A DNA stretch of 64,000 nt. Source: Neostapfia colusana (lineage: Eukaryota > Streptophyta > Magnoliopsida > Poales > Poaceae). The notes beneath the pieces were generated by a model. It ran no database searches and was not told where the DNA came from. It was given only the letters and a program-made list of their open reading frames with translations. The position numbers and the translations under genes were made by a program. Positions 23,045 to 32,700 of the stretch are shown here, in pieces (the stretch's first letter is position 1; every line of letters begins with the position of its first letter). Where the stretch lies: NCBI GenBank assembly GCA_030760725.1, contig JASWHV010000012.1, positions 32,705,652-32,769,651 on the forward strand. The letters run 5' to 3'.

Positions 23045-25594
23045 TGTAAGGGCCTCAGTTTTTGGACACCCATTTGTAGTGTTCATCCCCACACCACACA
23101 CCTCATTTGAGGAAGAATGATGAACACAAATGAAGAGCAAGTAACAATTATCAACATGCTCATTAGGGAACAAACTTACACATTGCAAAAGTGGTATTTC
23201 CCACATGTGATATAGATGGGCTGGACATAGGAAAAACTCCTACACTTTGCTAAGGATGTCCATGCCAAGTTTCACCCAAATTCAAAACCTTTTTGAGGTC
23301 ATCTTGGGTATAGATAGGAAGGGGGCAGTTTGAAAACATATTCAAATCCAAACTGTTTTTATACCATGAATTTGAAAGTGGAAGGCATATTCTTACTCAG
23401 CACATTTTTGTGAGCTCACACACCAATTTTCACTCCATTTGGAGTTGATCTTGACATGAGCTAAGGGGGAGAAATTCAAACTTTATTTGAATTTCAAACT
23501 GAACTTGTGCTGAAATTCATTCAAACCAAACCTCATTTGAACTTTGATCAATTCAAATGGCTCATGGGGGAATAATTTGAATTGCCAAGGGTAGTATGGG
23601 GTTCACTGTTTACAACAGTAATTAGAAGTAAATTTCAGAGGTTAAAAGGAAGGGTGGGACCCACATGTCAGCCTCTACTTCAACACAAACCGACTGAGAC
23701 TTTTCACTCGGGTCGCCGAGCCGCAGCGGTGATCGCCACCGAGGCCAGCCACCGCGCCACCAGCTGCTTGCCCACGCGCGGGCATGAGGCGGTGCGGAGC
23801 CTTCTTAAGGCGCCTGCCCCCTCCTCGGCCGAGGTACCGACGTGTTTTCCCGCAAGAACCCAGCACTGGCTGAAAGTTTCCGCAGTTCGGACTTGATCGG
23901 GAGACGCCGATCGCAGCTCCCTCCTTCCACTCCAGAGTCCCAACAAGGTACTAGAGACCTTTCTCCATCCTCCCCATTGCTAGAAGTCGATTGAAACCGA
24001 GTGATATCGGCTGTGCCGAAAGATCAAACTCGGAACTTGGAACCGCCGCACCTCGGGCTCTCGTGGACAGCCCAACCTGGGCGTTGTCACGCCCGAGCCA
24101 AGGCACCCTTGGACGCGCGGGTGACCGGTGCTGCTCATCCCCGAGCCACAGCTCGAGTGGTTGCTCACCGGCGGCGAATTTCCACTTTTCCCCTTTCTGT
24201 GTGCAGAACGACCTTCGGGTACGATTCTGTTTAATTCATGCTCTAGAAAGGATTAGAGGGCCTCAGGCCACTCCCACACGAGCTAGACACGGTAACGCAC
24301 AAGTTGCCTTCACAACTCTGGGCCGGAGAACCTCTGTGCCCGGCGTAAATTAAGGTCTACTAATGGCGGAACGAACGGGGGGTATCGGGCGCACGGTGAG
24401 GACCTATTTCGGGCCTTCCCCGAGCTGCCTCGAGCTCATGTCGACCTTCTCTGAGGTCCACTGATGCTCCCCGACCGATTTCCCAAGTAGCTGAGGTACC
24501 AGGGGAGTCAGCCGACATGGCCGAAGTCATTCCGATATGGCGGCTCGTCGCCGACCATGCTCCGGCCGTTGTCATGAGCAGCTGACCCTCGGATCCTGTT
24601 CCCCAAGTAAAAGTAGGCAGGGGCGGCCAGAATCAAGAAGTTTGGAGCTGTACAGCAGCCGGCGGCGAGCTCTCGGGCGAGGTCCCTCGGCGGCGGAGCG
24701 CGGGTGTCGCGAGGTTGAAGAAGGGGGTGGACCCCAGCTGTCAGCGGCCGATATTTTGAATCAGGATCCGGCTGCGGCCGGGATCGGGTGTGCTGGCGCG
24801 CAAAATCCTTGTGGGCCGCGGTATGCCATCGCCTAGACGTGCGACGCGTGTTCCCTGGGCCCACGCGCGAGTTTAAACTTTTCCCCGATTTTCAGATTTC
24901 CTTCAAACTTCAAATCCTTATAACTTTGGCTAGAAAGCTCCAAATTGAGTGAACCAAATTTTGCTGGATTCAGCTCTCTGAGTACTTTCCAGAAAATCAA
25001 GTTTCACTTCATGAAATTTCTTAATTCTCCAGGATTAATTCCTTAAAGTTTAGAATGTTAGGAATTTTAGCTGGAGAATCCTTTGGATAAAAATCCTGAA
25101 ATTTTGCTGAGATGTTCACCAAAATATCCTTGAACTACCATAAAAATTTCAGATCCATTTGAGCTCGTTTAGTCCACCTAATGGTGTGATTAGCAAAACT
25201 GTTCCAGAGAAAATAGGAAATGTTCAGAAACATTTTCAGAATTTTCTCTGAAATTGTTTAGCTCATATCTTTAGTTAGAGACTTCCAAATTAAGTGAGAC
25301 CAACTCCATTAGAACCCTCTGAAAATCTAGTTTTCATAAAGTCATAGTTTGTCTCATGAAAATTACTAGAACACCCTAAGAGTTCCAATTAAGGTCAAGG
25401 ACATAATTATTTGTGGAGAGCTCAAATGAGCTTTGCTGCAACTAAAACTTGACCAAGTCTTTGTTTAGGTTGTAACCAAGCCACAGTAAAAGTTTCACAG
25501 TCATTAGGTCTGTCTAGCAAAGGTTATAGACTTCACAACTTCAAACTTAATACAAATGCATTAAATTAATACATGTATTGTTTCTATCATGTAG

Positions 25595-26851
25595 TCGCTA
25601 AGGTCGAGGAGGAACCCGAAGTCCTAGACTTCGTTACTCCGGAGGAACAGCTAGCCTACGACCAAGAGCAGCAAGGCAAGTCCCGGTTTGCATTAACCCT
25701 TTTACAAATGTTTATTGTTTTGGGTACATCTTTGAATATTGTTCTTTGCATTAGAGTCTTGATTGGAAACCCAACTGCACAGCCAAGAAAACCATGGGTT
25801 GGGTTTAGGATTGCAAACCCCGTTAGCCACTGCATTGCTAGTATAGAGTAGGATTCGGTACAAGTCGAGTAGTTGGAGCTACTCGCGAGAATAGGCTAGA
25901 GGCACATTGCTCGGGTAGAGATAGCACATGATACACATGGCAAGAAAATGAGACCGAGCGGAGAGTAAGGGCAGCAGGACTTTGGGGCCTGTGTGCTGTA
26001 GCTCCGCTTGTGTCGATTGAGGACCGAGCCGTGTGCGGGCCTGTTGAACAAGCTAGAACAGTACCGAAGACCTACCGGCTATATGGGAACAGGGAAACTG
26101 ATGTAACTCGGGTAGCTGGGTATTGAGGCATTGCCCGTCGTTCAGAGGGTAGGTTGAGAGCTCGAGGTGTAAATCAGCTGGCGGCACAGAGATGCGCGTG
26201 CAGGGACCTCTTGCTCGGGACGATGGGACCGGTTCAATATTTGGCTAACGGGTGAAAGGTAGTCGCGTACGGCGTCCGTGATGGTTGTTGTAGGCAACAT
26301 CGAGTACGGGCGTACGTGACGGGTTGTTCGGGTAACCCTGCAGGTGTAAATCGATTATAATCGCCGTCCCTCGCGGTCAGTGAGTACCACTTGTTCACTG
26401 TACCGTGACGTAGAAAGAACAGGCTAGTCACATTTAAAATGTTGCTGATTGAAAGCTGGACATTGATTGTTAATGATATGCTGTAGCTTAGAGCTAATTA
26501 AAGTTCTTTTCAACTTTGGGCAAAGTACATGAGAGAAATGCGTTTCTTGTTTGATTGCGGCTCTCTCATGTGCCTTAGCGTAAGGTTCTCCACAACCTGC
26601 TGCTAAAACTTGAAAGTAAGGTTCCACTAATTAGGCGAGTCCTTGCAAATGATTTTTACCTCATGCAACCCATTACCCACATGTAGCAGTTCCATGTTTA
26701 GGTGAGACGGGTCAGACTTGCTGAGCCTTCGTGCTCACTGCTTGTGTTTGAAGCTTTTGCAGGGTTCTATGAGGAAGGGACTCCCGAAGAGGAGACCGAA
26801 CCCCAGGAGGGGAACCCCGTCGAGTGGGAGTCGTGCACGCCGCAGAGTTAG
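25595..26851 (+). other. Putative spliced mini-gene 3' part in 5' LTR of B
   Basis: Exon-like 25595-25675 (81 nt) follows TTTCTATCATGTAG and is followed by GCAAGT, a match to the minor GC-AG donor consensus. Intron 25676-26762. The last exon, 26763-26851, follows CTTTTGCAG and ends TAG at 26849-26851. The joined frame gives VAKVEEEPEVLDF, PEEQLAYDQEQQ, then GFYEEGTPEEETE and EWESCTPQS: short and very acidic. AATAAA lies 122 nt after the stop. An ATG in frame upstream (25573) lies within the presumed acceptor region. Function unknown. Confidence 0.42.
25866..25885 (+). other. Conserved hairpin in LTR intron
   Basis: CGAGTAG, loop TTGGAG, CTACTCG: a perfect 7-bp stem 190 nt after the putative exon. 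It recurs at 13289-13308 (A), 16375-16395 (C), 37241-37260 (B 3' LTR) and 53343-53363 (D, minus strand). Confidence 0.6.
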
Positions 26852-26972
26852 TGTGCGTGTGTGCTAGCAAGGACACGTTCGAGGGCTGAACGTGCACTTG
26901 ATGCTTAGTCTACGCCCGTGAGTGTAGACTGAACTTATTTTGATGTAAACATTTTCATAAACCTGTTTATGT

Positions 26973-26978
26973 AATAAA
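26973..26978 (+). promoter_or_regulatory. AATAAA poly(A) signal, 5' LTR of B
   Basis: AATAAA 105 bp before the LTR end, in the same place in both LTRs of B (also 38348-38353) and in A. It likely directs 3' end formation at the R/U5 border. Confidence 0.6.
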
Positions 26979-27085
26979 GCTTCCGCTTCCGCTTTGCACC
27001 TTTGACATGTGTTATACGGTGCTGTGCAACGCAGCACCCCTCAGCGTGATTCTGGCTCGACAGGACCAATGGGGTCGTGTCAGCG

Positions 27086-27100
27086 TGGTATCAGAGCTCG
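27086..27100 (+). other. Primer-binding site of element B (tRNA-iMet type)
   Basis: TGGTATCAGAGCTCG begins three bases after the LTR, as in C and D. It is where minus-strand synthesis starts. Confidence 0.88.
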
Positions 27101-28582
27101 CTTGAGGTTTAACACAGTACAAAGGTCTTCTTTTTCAAAAATCCAGTGAGGAACGAGTTCGTAGCCCGTATAAGGAAGTTATTAGTATATAGAAAGTGGC
27201 TTATTAACCTATTTGTTATGTCGGAAAATTGTGCATCTCGGGACGTTCATGTCTTGGGGGGTGCACGTAAGCGCTGTCCACCAGTGCGCACAAGCTGAAG
27301 GGTGGAGCCCCACGGGTGGCAGGTAACCCGACCCGCTTTAGTATCCTCTACGACTCTTCATGTCGTTTGGGGTATTCGAGCAACGTCTGTCCCTGGCGTG
27401 CGTGGTGCAACATGGGAGACCCCGTCACGTGGTCTGAAACGTGAACACGTAACTCAAGGCGTGTTTGGCTTGAGAACATCCGGGCGAGTGATGACGCCGG
27501 GTGTACCAACTGTATGGATTCCGGGCTCGGTGTGCAGCCGAGCCTGATGATTGTTTGAGTTTCTGCAGGTAGCCTTACCACGAAACGGTAGACGTGTAGC
27601 ATCCGTGTGCGAGTGACGAGTAGTGCCACTGAACTAACGAAGCCCGCTAAGTCCGGTATAGGTTTTTTCCTTTGTGAGGACGTAGTACCGACATAATCTG
27701 GTGACGCATCGACGTCACACCCAACTAAATGAACAACTTCATTTAAAAACTTGAAGGTTTTGATCCAAAGTAGTAAAACTTGATGTAACTCCTTCCCTTG
27801 TACAGGATATTCAAAGTTAACAAGTTTTCAACTTATAGGATGTTAGGGACAGAGCACTCTGTTTTCAGCTAAATCAAGGCTGGAGTTAATCAGAGGTTAG
27901 AGGTTGAGTTCTTTCGAAGTTGGGGTCGTATGATACATTTCTGGAAAGCTTTGGAGGAGCTTTACAACTTTTCTGTTGAGTTCCAGAGGTGTTTCATCCC
28001 TTAACCACTCGAAAAATGCAGGAGAGTTGAAACTGTCCAGAAAACAGGACAGAGCAAAGACTCTCTGTAAACTCTCTGTAAATTAAGCATAACTTCCTGC
28101 TTAAAAATCCAAAAATAGGAAATGAGGTAGTTCTGGAAAGCTTATGAGATGGGTTACAACTTTGTAACAGAAAGTTTTGTCAGATTAGGAACATAATTAA
28201 CTGGGATTCTTGGATCATATCAGTACCTAAGGCAGGGAGGTGCTGTCCAATTGTTCCCAGAAATTCTGTTAACTTTGACATCTCATAACTTTTGAACCAG
28301 GACAGATCTTAGGCCAAGCAAATACTGGCTGGAAAGCTATTGAGGTTAGCTTCAACTTTGATGTTGAGCTCCAGGACTGGTTTTGCTTTTAATCTGGCCT
28401 AAATCAGATTGATATGGAAACTGGTCAGGGCTGTCATGGTAACAGCAGATCAGCGGTCAAATTTGTTTAAAAATTTAAACTATGTTTCCAAGTGTTATGG
28501 GTTCAATGACATATCTTATGTTATAACTCAATGGTTTACTGTTCAAATAAATATTTGACATTTCTCAAATATATTTTTACAG
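27101..28582 (+). other. Untranslated leader of element B upstream of ORF0
   Basis: No convincing frame. The part up to 27720 shares blocks with the leaders of C and D (CGTAGTACCGACAT near 27680-27700). 27890-28400 holds about three units of about 195 bp built around CATAACTT (28088, 28284) and TGGAAAGC boxes. It ends in a T-rich ATATATTTTTACAG immediately before the ORF0 ATG, a good splice acceptor. Confidence 0.7.
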
Positions 28583-29527
28583 ATGGCAGCAGATAAACGG
28601 TTGGAGAACGGGTGGGTAGTTTCCCACTGCTCTGACCGTAGCGGCTACCCGGAAGCATTGTGGCAAATGCTCCAATATTTCGGGTACAACCGGATGCCGC
28701 AATACTTCGCCAAGGAAGAAGGCGAAGAGGGGAACAAGACGTGGACGATCCATGTCGAGGTTCCTGCAGGACCTACGCCACCCGGTTGGGTGCCATTCAC
28801 CGTCACGGTGAGAGGAAGACAACCGGAAGGGATGTGGCAAGTGGCAGCCCGTGACACTATGTCACGTTTCTGCCAGCTACATGTGCAGGCTATGGAGGGT
28901 ACTCCATACGCACTCGTTCCGGTGGAGGGGCGAGCTCAGCATGTGTGGGAAGAAAGGTACCGGGAGGCAACAGACCCGAGTTGCCCAAGGTACAACCCCG
29001 CGGAGGCAAACCTCAACCTCCAAATGAGGGCGGGAAACGCTGTGATGGACAGCCAAGCTGTTCATACGGAGCATCTCGCCACCAAGCTCAAGGAGAGCAC
29101 AAGCCGTGGAGATCATTTCGAGGGTGCTCACAGCGCACTCCGCAATGTGCTCCTTCCGACGATCAAGCGACTGAATGAACAACACAATCAGTTGCGTCGT
29201 CTGAAGAAGGCAAAGAAGAAGGGCCGTGTTGACATCGCGGCGTTGCAAGAGCTGGTGCAGACCCTAACCCAGCAGAATAAGGACCTTGCTCAAGAGCGGG
29301 ACGACGCTATTGAGGAAGGACAAGGCTGGGAAGAGGACTACAACCAGGCTATGGACGAGGTGCATGCATTGCAGGACCTCGTGCCCCCGGTATTGGGCGT
29401 ACCGGTAGTCTTGGGTCTTCCAGCCATGGGAGAGCCCGGAATGGGAGAAGAGGTGGTAGACCCCGAACCACCAGCCGAGGTACCGGAGGAGGACGACCCA
29501 CAGGAGGTCGAGTTCTACTCCGAGTAG
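28583..29527 (+). CDS. ORF0, extra protein of element B (314 aa, unknown function)
   Basis: An intact frame from ATG at 28583 to TAG at 29525. I see no enzyme motif. Residues 10-110 look globular (HCSDRSGYPEALWQ, PAGPTPPGWVPFTVTVRG). Residues about 175-275 are heptad-like and charged (IKRLNEQHNQLRRLKKAKKK, LVQTLTQQNKDLAQERDDA), likely a coiled coil, and the tail is Pro/Glu/Asp-rich. No signal peptide or membrane segment is evident. Grass elements of the RIRE3/RIRE8 group carry an upstream ORF0 of unknown role, and this fits. It is absent from the leaders of C and D. It may be expressed by splicing to the acceptor just before its ATG; that is inference. Confidence 0.8.
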   Translation: MAADKRLENGWVVSHCSDRSGYPEALWQMLQYFGYNRMPQYFAKEEGEEGNKTWTIHVEVPAGPTPPGWVPFTVTVRGRQPEGMWQVAARDTMSRFCQLHVQAMEGTPYALVPVEGRAQHVWEERYREATDPSCPRYNPAEANLNLQMRAGNAVMDSQAVHTEHLATKLKESTSRGDHFEGAHSALRNVLLPTIKRLNEQHNQLRRLKKAKKKGRVDIAALQELVQTLTQQNKDLAQERDDAIEEGQGWEEDYNQAMDEVHALQDLVPPVLGVPVVLGLPAMGEPGMGEEVVDPEPPAEVPEEDDPQEVEFYSE

Positions 29528-29798
29528 GGGGTTACGGTTGCCAAGTAGGGCAGCTAGGGTAGCGTAACCCAACTTTTGTAATCGATGACATGTCGTGTAG
29601 ACAGTAGCTTATGTATAGGTAGTGACGACATGAGCACGACTTCTCGGAGATCCGAGAATAATGTATCTTGTATAAAGTTTATGCTTTATCAATATATGTG
29701 AATGTTGTGCAAGTAATCGTGCGTCGCTTCAATACCTACTGCTGTTTATGGAATTTTGAGTAAGACATGTGCTAATTGCTGCTGTGTTGAATTTCAGA
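29528..29798 (+). other. Spacer between ORF0 and gag in element B
   Basis: 271 nt without a gene. It ends GCTAATTGCTGCTGTGTTGAATTTCAG just before the gag ATG: a CTAAT branch-like box, pyrimidine bias and CAG, consistent with a second splice acceptor. I split the quoted stretch here only to show the features: CTAAT at about 29772 and TTTCAG at 29792-29797. Confidence 0.6.
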
Positions 29799-32700
29799 AT
29801 GATGCGTACTCGTGCCAACCCTGATGTTGGAGGTACTAGCCAAGGGGGAGAGACCTCCCAACCGCCTCCCGAGGACTCCTCGGGACAGCAACAGCAACAG
29901 CAAACACCGCCACCGCCACTGCCAACGGTTACATTGGCCGACATTGTCGCGGCAATGGCAGGCTCGCATCAGCAGCACACAGAGTTGCTGCAGACCCTTA
30001 TCGCCAATACGTCTCGCCCGGAGAGACGTCAAGATCGTGAGGAGCGCCAACAGAGCTCCTACTCTGACTTCCTGGCGACTCATCCCCCTGTATTCTCAAG
30101 GGCGGATGAACCACTTGACGCGGACAACTGGCTCCGCGCCATAGAGATGAAGTTCGGGCTGCTCCAAATCAGTGAGCAGCGCAAGACTCAATTCGCGGTC
30201 CAGCAGCTCCAAGGATCCGCGAGCGCGTGGTGGGCCAACTTCTGTGCTTCACAGCCCACCGACCGAGTGATGACCTGGGCGGAGTTCCGGACGGCCTTCA
30301 GGGCCTATCATATACCGCCCGGTTTGATGAAGAGTAAGACGCAGGAGTTCCTACACCTGCAACAAGGGAGCCGGAACGCGCTGGAATACTCCAGGGCGTT
30401 CAACGATCTCGCGCTCTACGCGTCGTATCACGCGGATACCGACGAGAAGCGGCGAGACCACTTCTACCAGGGGCTTAACCCGCTCCTGAAGGACAAATTG
30501 GCGATGTTCAATCGCGGCAGCCTCAACGACATCATTGATGCTGCGATTGTTCAGGAAGACTCCGGCAAGGAGTTAGCGGCGGCGGAGAGAAAGCGAAGCG
30601 CACCGCAGAGCAGCGGAGAAGGAGGCGGTCGTTCTCAGAAGTTTCGGATGGTGAATCGCCCACCATCAGGCCCACGCTGGCAGCCACCACAGCGGTCGAT
30701 GTCATTCCGCAGTCGACCGTACTCTTCACCGGCATTCCGGCCGGCACTGCCAGTACCACCGCAACAACAACAGCAGCAGCGGGCGATGCCGCGTGCGTTT
30801 GCACCTCCGCAACGCATGCCGGGCTTTCGTCCCCCGAGTACTCCACCAGCAGCGGCCACATGTTACAAGTGTGGTCGTCCAGGACACTTCGCGAGCAGTT
30901 GCCCGGAGAGGCAAGGCGGCGGAGTGGCACCACAGTTTCCGGGGAGGAATCAACCCCGGAACCCTACTAATGCGCGGCGGGCAAACCCTAGCCCCGGCAC
31001 TGTCCACCAGCTTGCCATTGAGGACGTGCCGGAGGGCGAGCCAATCCTTGCGGGTATGTTCCAACTCCACCAGCATCCCGCTATAGTACTGTTTGATTCA
31101 GGCGCCACGCATAATTTTATTAGCCAAGCTTTCATTGCTAAACACAGTTTGCCAATACTACCCACCGATAGTCCATATTTAATTTGTTCACCGGGTGGGA
31201 AGATTTCAGCAAGCGTAATGGTCTCCAAAGCACCATTATGCTTAGCGGGTAGAGTGTACCCCACGTCTCTCATTATCTTAGAGGGACAGAAGGTCGATGT
31301 CATCCTAGGGATGTCGTGGTTAAACCGCCACGGCGCTGTTTTAGACACCGTCCTTCGAGTCGTGCACCTAAACTCAGAAGTGCACGGTTCTCACTCATTA
31401 TTTCTGGACAGTCCAGAAATAAAACTTCCAAGTGTCTATCAAGCCACAACTATCAGATTGGAAGACATTCCAGTGGTCCGAGAGTTCCCGGATGTATTCC
31501 CGGACGATTTGCCGGGAATGCCACCCGATAGAGAGGTGGAGTTCAAGATTGAACTCGCACCAGGAACCATGCCAATATCCCGAAGGCCGTACAAGATGGC
31601 GCCCAAGGAGTTGGCTGAACTGAAGACTCAGCTCACGGACCTTCTGGAGAAGGGTTTTATTAGGCCGAGCTCCTCGCCATGGGGCTGTTCGGCATTATTT
31701 GTCAAAAAGAAGGATGAAACGTTGCGGCTTTGCGTGGACTACCGTCCATTAAATGCCGTAACCATCAAGAACAAGTACCCGTTGCCACGGATCGACATGT
31801 TGTTTGATCAGTTGGTCGAAGCCAAGATCTTTTCCAAGATGGATTTAAGATCCGGGTACCATCAGATTAAGATAAGGGCGGAGGACATTCCAAAGACAGC
31901 TTTCTCGACAAGGTATGGACTTTATGAGTACCTGGTCATGTCCTTTGGCCTCACCAATGCTCCAGCTCACTTCATGTACTTAATGAACTCGGTGTTCATG
32001 CCGGAGCTGGACAAGTTTGTGGTGGTCTTCATCGACGACATCCTAGTATACTCCAAGTCGGAGGAAGATCACAAGAAACATCTGCGTATAGTCTTGCAAC
32101 GGCTGCGGGATCACAAGTTATACGCAAAGTTCAGCAAATGCGAGTTTTGGATATCGCAAGTGCCTTTCCTCGGGCATATCATCTCAGCGGAAGGTATTGC
32201 TGTGGACCCGAGCAAGATCACGCAAGTACTGAATTGGAAATCCCCGAGAACTGTTCATGAGGTACGGAGTTTCCTCGGACTCGCGGGATATTATCGGAGG
32301 TTCATTCCGAACTTCTCGAAGATTGCCAAGCCAATGACAGAGCTGCTGAAGAAGGCCACCAAATATGTTTGGAGTCCAGCATGTGAAGCAGCATTCAAGG
32401 CTTTAGTCAAGCACCTGACATCAGCACCGGTTTTGGCGCAGCCAGACACAACAAAATCGTTCGATGTGTACTGCGATGCATCCGGCATTGGGCTCGGATG
32501 TGTGCTGATGCAAGACCGAAGAGTGGTCGCGTATGAATCACGGCAGCTTAGGAACCATGAGCAAAATTATCCAACTCACGACTTGGAGCTCGCTGCCGTG
32601 GTACTTGCACTGAAGATGTGGAGGCACTACCTACTCGGTAACCTCGTACATTTATATACCGACCACAAAAGCCTCAAGTACATATTCACTCAGAAGGAAC

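Larger units (their letters stand above)
23045..27082 (+). repeat. 5' LTR of element B, 4038 bp
   Basis: Begins TGTAAGGGCCTCAG and ends GGGTCGTGTCA, then the primer-binding site after three bases. U3 is AT-rich to about 23640, followed by a GC-rich block 23640-24880 with a possible TATA-like TTCTTAAGG near 23805. The AT-rich middle (24880-25560) is followed by the mini-gene copy (25595-26851), AATAAA at 26973 and U5. It drives element transcription. Confidence 0.95.

Noticed and set aside
24537..24836. Open frames in GC-rich LTR blocks (also 11127-12252, 15166-15387, 35912-36211, 54542-54969)
   Set aside because: They overlap on several frames and both strands, have low-complexity Arg/Pro/Ala composition and are not conserved between families.
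25573..25851. Complete 92-aa protein starting at ATG 25573
   Set aside because: Only the middle 81 nt are conserved; the ends differ in A, C and D and look like intron, so I prefer a spliced exon.
29769..29798. Gag-pol start at GTG 29769
   Set aside because: A GTG start is unlikely in a plant gene, and the ATG at 29799 matches the gag starts of C and D.
29880..29930. CAG/CAA microsatellite as an independent feature
   Set aside because: It is part of the Gln-rich N-terminus of gag in B.
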